DNA from: CBDUMN01 sp965368335
Lineage (GTDB): Bacteria > Pseudomonadota > Alphaproteobacteria > Rhodospirillales > JAPHRK01
DNA: 37,291 nt
Assembly (NCBI GenBank): GCA_965368335.1
Contig: CBDUMN010000030.1
Span: forward strand, 1-37,291
Reading direction: 5' to 3'
Shown: positions 8,978 to 16,587 of the stretch, piece after piece
Numbering within the stretch: position 1 is the stretch's first letter
How the letters are laid out: the number at the start of each line of letters is the position of its first letter
Notes under the pieces: model-generated
What the model was told of the DNA's origin: nothing
What the model saw: only the letters and a program-made list of their open reading frames with translations
The model's database searches: none
Program-made: the position numbers and the translations under genes

Positions 8978-9874
8978 TTAGTGTTGTTCGCCGGACGCTT
9001 GGTTCGGTCCAGAGCGGAAAAAATTATAGGAAAATCCGGGGGCGGGACGGTTTTCCGCATCCTCACCGTTGCGAATTTCATCGGCTCGGCGCTGCTGATA
9101 GAGGCTGCGAATGGTGGCGTAATAGTCGAGCGACGACTTTTTCGCTTCGTCGAGCAATTCCAAAGCGGCAGCCCGGCGTTCGACGCCGGTCGCAACTGTC
9201 CGGGAGATCGGAACCCAATCGCGGTCGGTGTTGTTTGCCCAGATATTGACCGGATCAACCAGATATTCAACGACCGATCCCACCAGATCGCGGGGATTGG
9301 ACGGGCCGAGGACGGGGAGCACAAGGTAAGGCCCTTGGCCCGAGCCCCAAACGGCAAATGTCTGTCCGAAGTCTTCGTTGTGATAGTAGTAGCCCATCCG
9401 GCCCGCCTGATCGCTGAACCCGCCGATGCCGAGCGTCGAATTGATCAGGAAACGGCTAACGGTAACGCCGGCGCGATCCATTTCACCTTGCAGCAGATCG
9501 TTGGCAAGGATGATTGGCGAGCGGAGGTTGCGCAGGAAGTTGCGGACGCCGCGCTGGAAGGGCGGCGGCAAAACCTTGGTGTAGAACTCCGCAGCTGGAC
9601 GCAGCAACAACACGTCGAGCATTTCGTTGAAGCCGAACATCACCCGGTTGAAGCCTTCAAGGGGGTCGATATCAGGATCGTTTTCCGATGACAAATCAAG
9701 GTCTTCGATTTCAGCGATTTGTTTCAAATCGGGTCCATCGACAACATGGAACTTGATCGCGATTCCGGGGTCGGCGGCATGGCCGGATTTCGGGGAGATG
9801 GAAATCAATCCAACCGAAACCAGGAGGACGCAAAGTGCCCCCATCATTCCCTTATTTAATTCCCTATAGCCCAT
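8978..9874 (-). CDS. mlaA: MlaA/VacJ family outer-membrane phospholipid protein
   Basis: A 298-residue MlaA homologue, the outer-membrane component that removes misplaced phospholipids from the outer leaflet and hands them to MlaC. The MlaA domain covers about residues 65-265 with typical patterns: DPLEGFNRVMFGFN, RGVRNFLRNLRSP and the QTFAVWGSGQGPYLVLPVLGPSNPRD stretch (in two halves). The N-terminus is a signal peptide ending near GHAAD, which looks like a signal-peptidase I site. No lipobox cysteine is visible, although most MlaA proteins are lipoproteins. Start choice is uncertain: ATG 9874, or the tandem ATGs at 9847/9844, which have AAGGG close upstream. It is the first gene of an mlaA-mlaC operon. 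Confidence 0.92.
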   Translation of the reverse strand: MGYRELNKGMMGALCVLLVSVGLISISPKSGHAADPGIAIKFHVVDGPDLKQIAEIEDLDLSSENDPDIDPLEGFNRVMFGFNEMLDVLLLRPAAEFYTKVLPPPFQRGVRNFLRNLRSPIILANDLLQGEMDRAGVTVSRFLINSTLGIGGFSDQAGRMGYYYHNEDFGQTFAVWGSGQGPYLVLPVLGPSNPRDLVGSVVEYLVDPVNIWANNTDRDWVPISRTVATGVERRAAALELLDEAKKSSLDYYATIRSLYQQRRADEIRNGEDAENRPAPGFSYNFFRSGPNQASGEQH

Positions 9875-10198
9875 AAATTCAGACCGAATAATATCGTTTC
9901 CAACAAATTATTTGGCTGGTTTTAAACCAGCATACCGTGACCAGTGTTTCTCCCGAAACCGGCTGCGAGCATCTTACCGGCGCGATTTCGTCGAGTCATC
10001 ACCCTCGTTGGTTAAGGAAAATACAGAAGTATTAGTTGTCGCATAGTTAATCGTGACATAGGCCGCTATGAAACCATCTCGTGTCGAGTTTGTTTTTCAA
10101 TGCCTTGGGGGCGTTTTCTTGAGAAAAACTTGATGTAAGAGACGTTGTTTTGGCGTGAAAATAGGTGTTGTAAAAATGATACAGGGAGAAAAAAAGAG

Positions 10199-10207
10199 AT
10201 AAAGATA
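10199..10207 (+). promoter_or_regulatory. Possible second SahR half-site
   Basis: The 9-mer ATAAAGATA repeats the left arm of the main palindrome 25 bp upstream of it. The matching right arm is degenerate, so it may be a weak auxiliary site or chance. Confidence 0.35.
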
Positions 10208-10223
10208 ACACTTGCCAACCGAC

Positions 10224-10239
10224 ATAAAGATATCTTTAT
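10224..10239. promoter_or_regulatory. Perfect 16-bp palindrome, likely SahR-type operator
   Basis: ATAAAGATATCTTTAT is a perfect inverted repeat 39 bp upstream of the regulator start codon. A TTGCCA -35-like hexamer (10212-10217) precedes it, and TATATG (10237-10242), a plausible -10, overlaps its right edge, so binding would block transcription. Position and sequence agree with operators I recall for the S-adenosylhomocysteine-responsive ArsR-family regulator of methionine genes. The operon would then be autoregulated. Confidence 0.75.
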
Positions 10240-10278
10240 ATGTGCAAATAAAATTGTTAAGTGGAGTGGCGAGGATTG

Positions 10279-11220
10279 ATGATGGACCGCTTGCTAAATG
10301 CCGTTAAGGCTATTGGAGAGCCAACGAGACTGCGTCTTTTGGCCCTGTGCGCCGAGGGCGATTTGACGGTGAGCGAATTGGTTCAAATCGTCGGGCAGAG
10401 CCAGCCGCGGGTTTCGCGGCACTTAAAGGTGCTGTGCGAATCGGGAGTTTTAGAGCGTTTTCGTGAAGGGTCGTGGATTTTTCATCGTCTTTCACCGGAG
10501 GCTGGCGCCTGGGTTGGAGCCTTGCTCAGGAGCCTGCCGGAAGATGATGAAACCCTTAAGCTGGATCGCCGTCGTTTGGCTGATGTGAAGGCCGAAAGGG
10601 CGGCTTCTGCAAGTGAATATTTTGAAGCCAACGCCGAGCAATGGGACCGAATTCGTTCGCTCCATGTCGATGATGAGGAGGTCGAGCAGGCGCTGGTGAA
10701 AACCCTCGGCAAGCCACCCTATGGCGACTTGCTGGATATCGGGACCGGCACGGGAAGAATTCTCGAACTTCTGGCGGCCGATATTACATCCGGTATTGGT
10801 ATCGATCAGTCCCGTGAAATGTTAGCCGTGGCGCGAGCCAAGCTGGAAAGCGCAGCGGCAAACTGCTCGGTTCGTCAGGGTGATTTTTATCAAATTCCCT
10901 TTGCCGATGAATCCTTTGACCTCGCTATTGTCCATCAGGTGTTGCACTACGCCGACGATCCGGAGCGGGCCTTGGCGGAGGCTGCACGGGTCTTGCGTCC
11001 CGGTGGTCGGTTGGTGGTTGTCGACTTCGCACCGCACGATCTTGAAGATCTGCGGGCTGAGCATCGACACCGGCGTCTCGGCTTTGCCGATAAGGAGCTT
11101 GCCGGTTGGTTCAAGGCCGCTGGGTTGAACGAAACCCGAAAAAAGAAATTGGTGGGAAATCCGTTGACCGTCGTCATCTGGACGGCGCAACGCGCACTGG
11201 CTCTGGCCGAGGCGCAATAA
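10279..11220 (+). CDS. sahR: ArsR-family regulator fused to SAM-dependent methyltransferase domain (SahR-like)
   Basis: A 313-residue cytoplasmic fusion. Residues 1 to about 95 form an ArsR winged helix (GEPTRLRLLALCAEGDLTVSEL, then SQPRVSRHLKVLCESGVL, the recognition helix). Residues about 110-300 form a class I methyltransferase fold with motif I DIGTGTGRILELL, DQSREML and a VLRPGGRLVVVDF strand. Such fusions in Proteobacteria are linked to control of the methionine/S-adenosylhomocysteine cycle. The methyltransferase fold probably serves as the ligand sensor, though catalysis cannot be excluded. The ATG at 10279 is preferred because CGAGG lies 5-9 nt upstream; a GTG at 10261 is in frame. 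It heads an operon with metF (18 nt gap) and metH, and its promoter overlaps a palindrome it probably binds. Confidence 0.85.
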   Translation: MMDRLLNAVKAIGEPTRLRLLALCAEGDLTVSELVQIVGQSQPRVSRHLKVLCESGVLERFREGSWIFHRLSPEAGAWVGALLRSLPEDDETLKLDRRRLADVKAERAASASEYFEANAEQWDRIRSLHVDDEEVEQALVKTLGKPPYGDLLDIGTGTGRILELLAADITSGIGIDQSREMLAVARAKLESAAANCSVRQGDFYQIPFADESFDLAIVHQVLHYADDPERALAEAARVLRPGGRLVVVDFAPHDLEDLRAEHRHRRLGFADKELAGWFKAAGLNETRKKKLVGNPLTVVIWTAQRALALAEAQ

Positions 11221-11238
11221 TTTAAGGAATCTTCTAGA

Positions 11239-12132
11239 ATGCATGATCTTTCGGCCCTTTCGGTCGCAGCCCCTTTGCCACAAGACGTCAATGTCTCTTT
11301 TGAGTTTTTTCCGCCGAGTACGGAAAAAATGGAGCAATCCCTTTGGTCGTCATTGAAAAGGTTGGAGCCGTTGAATCCGGCCTTCGTTTCGGTCACCTAT
11401 GGAGCAGGGGGGTCGACCCGTGAACGGACTCACGCGACGGTTTCGCGGATTTTGAAGGAAACCTCATTGAACCCGGCGGCCCACCTAACCTGTGTCGGCG
11501 CAACCCGTGAAGAGGTGGATGAAGTGGCGCGTCAGTATTGGGACAGTGGTGTGCGGCATTTGGTCGCTTTACGCGGCGACCCGCCCGAAGGTGAGACGGT
11601 ATATAAGCCCCATCCGGGCGGTTATGCATTCGCCAGCGATCTGGTCGAGGGATTAAAGAAAGTCGCCGATTTTGAAATCAGTGTAGCGGCGTACCCTGAG
11701 GTTCACCCCGAAGCGACCAGCGCAACGGCCGATATGGATTATTTGAAAAAGAAAATCGATGCTGGAGCGACCCGCGCCATCACCCAGTATTTTTTCGAAG
11801 TGGAGCATTATCTCCGGTTCCTCGACCGGGCCCGGGCGGCAGAGATCGAGGTGCCTATCGTGGCGGGTATTCTGCCGGTGACCAATTTCGCTCAGGTGAC
11901 GCGGTTTTCCAAAATGTGCGGGGCGACCGTACCCAAGTGGCTGGCCGAATTGTTCGCCGGGCTGGAAGACGACCCTGAAACGCGCAAACTGGTGGCGGCA
12001 ACGGTAGCGGCCGAACAATGTCGAGTGCTCAACGCCAATGGGGTCAAGGATTTTCACTTTTATACCCTCAACAGGGCCGATCTCGCCTACGCGATTTGCC
12101 ATGTCCTGGGTGTCCGCCCTAAAATCGCCTGA
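11239..12132 (+). CDS. metF: Methylenetetrahydrofolate reductase
   Basis: A 297-residue flavoprotein that reduces 5,10-methylene-THF to 5-methyl-THF, the methyl donor for MetH encoded next door. It forms a single TIM-barrel domain as in E. coli MetF (296 residues). Visible family motifs are SFEFFPPSTEKME near residue 20 (with the catalytic Glu), VTYGAGGS, HLTCVG, LVALRGDPP, and AITQYFFEVEHYLRF. A purine-rich AAGGAATC precedes the ATG. It is in an operon with the SahR-like regulator and metH (19 nt downstream), so all three are likely induced together when methionine regeneration is needed. Confidence 0.96.
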   Translation: MHDLSALSVAAPLPQDVNVSFEFFPPSTEKMEQSLWSSLKRLEPLNPAFVSVTYGAGGSTRERTHATVSRILKETSLNPAAHLTCVGATREEVDEVARQYWDSGVRHLVALRGDPPEGETVYKPHPGGYAFASDLVEGLKKVADFEISVAAYPEVHPEATSATADMDYLKKKIDAGATRAITQYFFEVEHYLRFLDRARAAEIEVPIVAGILPVTNFAQVTRFSKMCGATVPKWLAELFAGLEDDPETRKLVAATVAAEQCRVLNANGVKDFHFYTLNRADLAYAICHVLGVRPKIA

Positions 12133-12151
12133 ACCGAAGGATCGATAAAAA

Positions 12152-15100
12152 ATGACCAAGCTTCTTGAGACGTTAAAAGACCGGGTTCTCCTTTGTGACG
12201 GCGGCATGGGATCGGTGGTTCAAAATCTCGATCTGACCGTTGAGGGAGACTTCGATGGCAACGAAAACTGCACCGATGTTCTGACCCGGACCCGCCCCGA
12301 CGTGGTGCGCGATATCCATCGCGGCTATTACGAAGCGGGCGCCGATATGGTGATTACCAACACCTTCGGAACCTCTGAGGTCACACTGGCCGAGTTCGGT
12401 TTGCAGGCGGAAGCTTTTTCCTTGAGCAAGGCCAGCGCCGAAGTGGCGCGCGAAGCCGCCGAAAGCTTTACCGATGATCGTCAGCGCTTCGTGATCGGCG
12501 ATATTGGCCCGGGCACCAAGCTGCCAAGCCTCGGACATATCGATTACGACAGCTTGGAGGCCGGTATTTTGCCCCAGGCCAAAGGCCTGATTGCGGGCGG
12601 TGTGGATGCCTGCCTGATTGAGACCTGTCAGGACCCCTTGCAGATCAAGGCCGCGATCAATGCGGTCAAGAAAGCCCGCGAAGAAGCTGGGACGGATACG
12701 CCGATTTTCGTTCAGGTGACGGTTGAGACCACCGGCGCCTTGCTGGTCGGCGCCGATATCGCTGCGGCGGCGACGGCAATCGAGGCCATGGACGTCGATC
12801 TGATGGGGCTTAACTGTGCGACCGGACCGCAGGAAATGGCCGAGCACGTTAAATGGCTCTCGGAAAACTGGCCCAAGCTGATTTCGGTTCAGCCCAACGC
12901 GGGCCTGCCGGAACTGGTGGATGGTGAAACGGTCTATCCCTTGTCGCCCGAAGAATTGGCCCGTTGGGTCGAGCGGTTCGTTCTGGAAGATGGGGTGAAC
13001 CTGATTGGCGGGTGCTGCGGCACCAACGCGGGCCATATCGGTGCGCTTGACGCCATGCTGCGGAAAAACGCCCAAAGTGGGCGCCGGCCTGCACCGGTGA
13101 AAAGAAGCTTCCATTGGGTGCCGTCGGTGGCGTCGCTCTACAGCCAGGCGGCGCTGCGTCAGGAAAATGCGATCTTCTCCATCGGTGAACGGTGCAACGC
13201 CAACGGTTCCAAAAAATTCCGCGATTTGCAGGCTGCCGAAGATTGGGATGCCTGCGTCGCCATCGGCAAGGAACAAGTGCGCGAAGGTTCAACCACGCTC
13301 GATGTCTGCACCGCCTATGTGGGCCGTGATGAAGTGGCCGATATGAGCGAAATGGTGAACCGACTGCGTGGTGCCGTGACCACGCCATTGGTGATTGATT
13401 CGACGGAATTGAATGTGTTGGAGGCGGCCTTGAAGCTTTATGGCGGCAAGGCGGTGATTAACTCGATCAACTTCGAGGATGGCGAAGAACCGGCAGCGGA
13501 GCGTCTGGCCTTGGCGAAGAAATTCGGCGCTGCGGTGATCGCTCTGACCATTGATGAAGAAGGCATGGCCAAAACCGCCGATGAAAAAGTGCGGATCGCC
13601 AAAAGACTCTATCAGTTTGCCTGCGTAAAACACGGTCTTCCCGCATCGGATCTGATGTTCGATCCGCTGACCTTTACGGTTTGCACCGGTAACGAGGATG
13701 ATCGTAAGCTGGGCCTTGAAACGCTCGAAGCCATTGAGATCATTTCGAAGGAACTGCCCGACTGTCAGCAGATTCTCGGCCTTTCCAACATTTCTTTCGG
13801 CCTCAAGCCCGCGGCCCGTCATGTGCTCAATTCGGTGATGCTCGATCATGCCGTGCGTCGAGGGCTGACTGGAGCCATCGTTCACGTCTCCAAAATCAAA
13901 CCGCTGCACACGATCCCAGAAGAGGAGGTTAAGGCCGCGGAAGACCTGATCTACGACCGTCGCGCCGAAGGGTACGACCCGCTCCATGCTCTGATCGCCT
14001 TGTTCCAGGATCGGGAAGCGGAAAAAGATGCGGTCAAGGAGCGTCCCGAATCCGTTGAAGAACGCCTCAAATTGCGGATTGTCGACGGCGACCGTCAAGG
14101 GTTGGATGAAGACTTGGCCGAGGCTATGGAAGCCCATCCTCCGCTCGAAATCATCAACACTATTCTGCTGGATGGCATGAAGGTGGTGGGCGAGTTGTTC
14201 GGGTCCGGCCAGATGCAGTTGCCTTTCGTTCTCCAGTCGGCGGAAACCATGAAGGCGGCCGTTGCTTATCTGGAACCGCACATGGAGAAAATTGACGGCC
14301 AGGAAAAGGGTACGCTTGTGCTGGCGACCGTTAAAGGCGATGTCCATGATATTGGTAAAAATCTGGTCGATATTATCCTGACTAACAATGGCTACAAGGT
14401 CATCAATCTGGGCATCAAACAGCCGATTCAGGCAATTATCGAGGCGGCAAAAGAGCATGGAGCCGATGCGGTGGGTATGTCCGGTCTGCTGGTTAAATCG
14501 ACGGTCATTATGAAAGACAATCTCGAGGAAATGACCCGCGCCGATCTCGACCTGCCGGTTTTCCTCGGTGGGGCGGCCCTGACCCGCAAGTATGTGGAGG
14601 AAGACTGCGTCGAGGCTTACGGTTCGGGTAAGGTTGCCTATGCCCGTGATGCATTTGACGGTTTGAATTTAATGGATAAGACGGTGGCCGGAGGGCTGAG
14701 CGATCATCTGGCAGAGGCCCAAACCAAACGGGCCAGCCGTCCTTCGGTTCAAAAACGCGCCCTGGGTGAGTTGCCTGAAATTGCCGACCGCCCGGTCGAC
14801 TGGGATGAAATCAAGCTCAAGCGCCAGGAACTCAGCGAAGGGGTTGAAATTCCCGAGCCGCCGTTCTGGGGTGCGCGGGTGATTGAGGATATTCCGTTAA
14901 AGACGCTTCAGCCTTATCTCAATGAAACCATGCTGTATCAGTTCCACTGGGGCTACAAGAAGGCGGGTAAAAATCGGAATGAATGGACCGCCTGGGCGGC
15001 CAAAGAAATTCGCCCGATCATGCATGGCCTGATTGAACGCTGTGAGAAAGAAGCGATTTTGAAGCCTCAGGCGGTTCATGGGTTCTGGAAATGCGCCTCG

Positions 15101-15640
15101 GAAAACGATTCGGTCGTTCTGTTCGATAAGGATGGTGAGACGGAGGTGGCCCGGTTCTCTTTCCCGCGTCAGAAGAAAGAAGGGGGGCTCTGTATCGCCG
15201 ATTTCTTCACGGACATCGATCAGGGGGGCCGCGATGTGATCGGTCTGCAGGTGGTCACCGTGGGCGAGCGGGCAACAGAAGTAGCGCAAGAATGGTTCGA
15301 GGCGGATAAATACCAAGACTATCTTTATCTGCATGGGCTGTCGGTGGAAATGGCCGAGGCGGCTGCCGAGTATGTGCATAAGCGGATGCGTGAAGCATTG
15401 GGCATTGGTGGTGAGGATGCGCGCGAAATTGAGAAAATTCTCAAGCAGAACTACCGTGGCTCGCGCTACTCGTTCGGCTATCCGGCTTGCCCGGATATGA
15501 GCCAACAGCGCCCGATGCTCGATTTGTTGGGAGCCGACAGGATCGGCCTACGCATGGCTGACGAAGATCAGCTTCACCCTGAGCAGTCGACGGCGGCCAT
15601 CGTCGTTCATCATCCGCAGGCTAAGTACTTTACGATTTAG
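12152..15640 (+). CDS. metH: Cobalamin-dependent methionine synthase, full length
   Basis: A 1162-residue enzyme transferring methyl from 5-methyl-THF via cobalamin to homocysteine. All modules are in one polypeptide. The homocysteine-binding domain has zinc ligands in GLNCATG and IGGCCGT. The pterin-binding domain (about 330-600) includes FSIGERCNANGSKKF. The cap and B12-binding domain carries the GDVHDIGKNLVD motif, with the axial ligand at about His732. The C-terminal reactivation (AdoMet) domain has YSFGYPACPD and the LHPEQSTAAIVVHHP ending. The length is close to E. coli MetH (1227). Many alphaproteobacteria split this enzyme; here it is intact. A terminator follows 15 nt after the stop. 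Confidence 0.97.
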   Translation: MTKLLETLKDRVLLCDGGMGSVVQNLDLTVEGDFDGNENCTDVLTRTRPDVVRDIHRGYYEAGADMVITNTFGTSEVTLAEFGLQAEAFSLSKASAEVAREAAESFTDDRQRFVIGDIGPGTKLPSLGHIDYDSLEAGILPQAKGLIAGGVDACLIETCQDPLQIKAAINAVKKAREEAGTDTPIFVQVTVETTGALLVGADIAAAATAIEAMDVDLMGLNCATGPQEMAEHVKWLSENWPKLISVQPNAGLPELVDGETVYPLSPEELARWVERFVLEDGVNLIGGCCGTNAGHIGALDAMLRKNAQSGRRPAPVKRSFHWVPSVASLYSQAALRQENAIFSIGERCNANGSKKFRDLQAAEDWDACVAIGKEQVREGSTTLDVCTAYVGRDEVADMSEMVNRLRGAVTTPLVIDSTELNVLEAALKLYGGKAVINSINFEDGEEPAAERLALAKKFGAAVIALTIDEEGMAKTADEKVRIAKRLYQFACVKHGLPASDLMFDPLTFTVCTGNEDDRKLGLETLEAIEIISKELPDCQQILGLSNISFGLKPAARHVLNSVMLDHAVRRGLTGAIVHVSKIKPLHTIPEEEVKAAEDLIYDRRAEGYDPLHALIALFQDREAEKDAVKERPESVEERLKLRIVDGDRQGLDEDLAEAMEAHPPLEIINTILLDGMKVVGELFGSGQMQLPFVLQSAETMKAAVAYLEPHMEKIDGQEKGTLVLATVKGDVHDIGKNLVDIILTNNGYKVINLGIKQPIQAIIEAAKEHGADAVGMSGLLVKSTVIMKDNLEEMTRADLDLPVFLGGAALTRKYVEEDCVEAYGSGKVAYARDAFDGLNLMDKTVAGGLSDHLAEAQTKRASRPSVQKRALGELPEIADRPVDWDEIKLKRQELSEGVEIPEPPFWGARVIEDIPLKTLQPYLNETMLYQFHWGYKKAGKNRNEWTAWAAKEIRPIMHGLIERCEKEAILKPQAVHGFWKCASENDSVVLFDKDGETEVARFSFPRQKKEGGLCIADFFTDIDQGGRDVIGLQVVTVGERATEVAQEWFEADKYQDYLYLHGLSVEMAEAAAEYVHKRMREALGIGGEDAREIEKILKQNYRGSRYSFGYPACPDMSQQRPMLDLLGADRIGLRMADEDQLHPEQSTAAIVVHHPQAKYFTI

Positions 15641-15655
15641 CTTTCACTAAAAAGC

Positions 15656-15694
15656 AAGGCCTGGGAGCAGTCGTTTTCCGGGCCTTACGTTTTT
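15656..15694 (+). terminator. Intrinsic terminator after metH
   Basis: A 9-bp stem with one G-T wobble (15656-15664 with 15678-15686), a 13-nt loop and a T5 tract at 15690-15694. It marks the end of the sahR-metF-metH operon. Confidence 0.8.
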
Positions 15695-15773
15695 ATGCCG
15701 CAGTGCGCGAATCCAATCCTTATAAGTGTGAGGTGAGGTGCTTGATCCTCTATGGGGCGTATTATGACGATAA

Positions 15774-15791
15774 TGTGACAAAAATTTCACA
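15774..15791. promoter_or_regulatory. Inverted repeat TGTGA-N8-TCACA of unknown role
   Basis: TGTGACAAAAATTTCACA lies in the A+T-rich gap between metH and the next small gene. The arms resemble CRP/FNR-type half-sites but the spacer is 8 rather than 6. The 11-mer AAAATTTCACA, which includes its right arm, recurs at 15850-15860. It could be a regulator site for the downstream small gene. Confidence 0.35.
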
Positions 15792-15925
15792 CTTCTTGCC
15801 GTTATCCGTAAGTATGTGTTTTCCCTTGAATAATTCCCAATATAGATAGAAAATTTCACAAAACTTCTCAGAAACGTTCAAAAAAGTGTCGTTTTTCATT
15901 TTACGGACGCAGGAAAATTTCGCTA

Positions 15926-16117
15926 ATGTTGCGGCGCGGAAACAAGGGGTCTAAGCTCCAGGTCCGTCGAGACGATTTGAAGCGAGTGCCGAAAACAGAG
16001 TTTAAGGATCTGGTTCAGGGGAGTTGGCCTATGTTAGGTGCCGATGAGATGGCGGAATACTTTGAACTGATGGAAAAGACCAAGCGCAAAGAAAAAGAGA
16101 AGAAAGAGCTGCGCTAG
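15926..16117 (+). CDS. Small basic protein, unknown function
   Basis: A 63-residue, highly charged soluble protein. The N-terminal half is basic (MLRRGNKGSKLQVRRDDLKR), then there is a short hydrophobic patch, and the C-terminus is a Lys/Glu-rich helix (EKTKRKEKEKKELR). I do not recognise the family. Support comes from AGGAAA about 10 nt before the ATG, an upstream A+T-rich promoter-like region and a clear terminator 30 nt after the stop, giving a self-contained transcription unit. The charge pattern would suit nucleic acid or ribosome contact, but that is a guess. Confidence 0.6.
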   Translation: MLRRGNKGSKLQVRRDDLKRVPKTEFKDLVQGSWPMLGADEMAEYFELMEKTKRKEKEKKELR

Positions 16118-16147
16118 GTTTTAAAGCAGACCGTTGTTTATGATTTT

Positions 16148-16179
16148 AAGCCGGGTCCTTCTGGACGTCGGCTTTTTTT
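16148..16179 (+). terminator. Intrinsic terminator after the small basic gene
   Basis: A stem of AAGCCG with CGGCTT plus GTCC with GGAC, separated by a small internal loop, with a TTCT tetraloop and a T7 tract (16173-16179). Confidence 0.85.
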
Positions 16180-16275
16180 GTTCTCGGTAAATTAGGCAAA
16201 TCTAATCTTGAAGCGTTGTCGAAGCTGCCCATCTTTCTTTTTAATCATTCCAATGTTTGTGAGGAGGAAAGAACG

Positions 16276-16566
16276 ATGGATCTCAATGTGGATGGTGAAG
16301 GCTACCTGTATAACAGGGACGACTGGAGCCCGGATGTGGCGCTCGAGTTGGCGCGTCGTGATGGCGTGGACTTGGGCGAAAGCCATATGCGCTATATCAA
16401 CGAGGCGCGGCGGATGTATGAGGAGAGTTCCGTGGTGCCGCCCATTCGCAAATTCTCCAAGGCCATGGGCGTATCAACCAAAGATCTATACTCGGTTTTT
16501 GAGCATGGCCCGATGAAGCAGATCTGCAAATGGGGCGGTTTGCCTAAGCCGACGGGGTGCGTTTAG
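16276..16566 (+). CDS. dsrC: DsrC/TusE-family sulfur carrier protein with both redox cysteines
   Basis: A 96-residue small cytoplasmic protein of the DsrC/TusE/DsvC family. These proteins carry sulfur as persulfide or trisulfide, for dissimilatory sulfur metabolism (DsrC) or tRNA thiolation (TusE). The flexible C-terminal arm reads CKWGGLPKPTGCV. It holds both family cysteines, Cys84 and the penultimate Cys95, spaced exactly C-X10-C as in true DsrC; TusE proteins keep only the last one. The start is fixed by GAGGAGG 8 nt upstream of the ATG; a longer in-frame ORF from 16216 lacks a ribosome-binding site. No dsrAB, dsrEFH, tus or other sulfur genes are near; the neighbours are an unknown small gene and an unrelated lipoprotein. 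Its partner is therefore unknown. Confidence 0.9.
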   Translation: MDLNVDGEGYLYNRDDWSPDVALELARRDGVDLGESHMRYINEARRMYEESSVVPPIRKFSKAMGVSTKDLYSVFEHGPMKQICKWGGLPKPTGCV

Positions 16567-16587
16567 GTCTGAGTCGGTTGCGCCGAT

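Larger units (their letters stand above)
9875..10278. other. Divergent intergenic region mlaA / sahR-metF-metH
   Basis: About 400 bp with no convincing gene, noticeably A+T-rich toward the right end. It should contain the mlaA promoter (leftward) and the methionine operon promoter (rightward). The only strong signal is the palindrome near 10224 and a half-copy 25 bp upstream, described separately. Confidence 0.7.
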
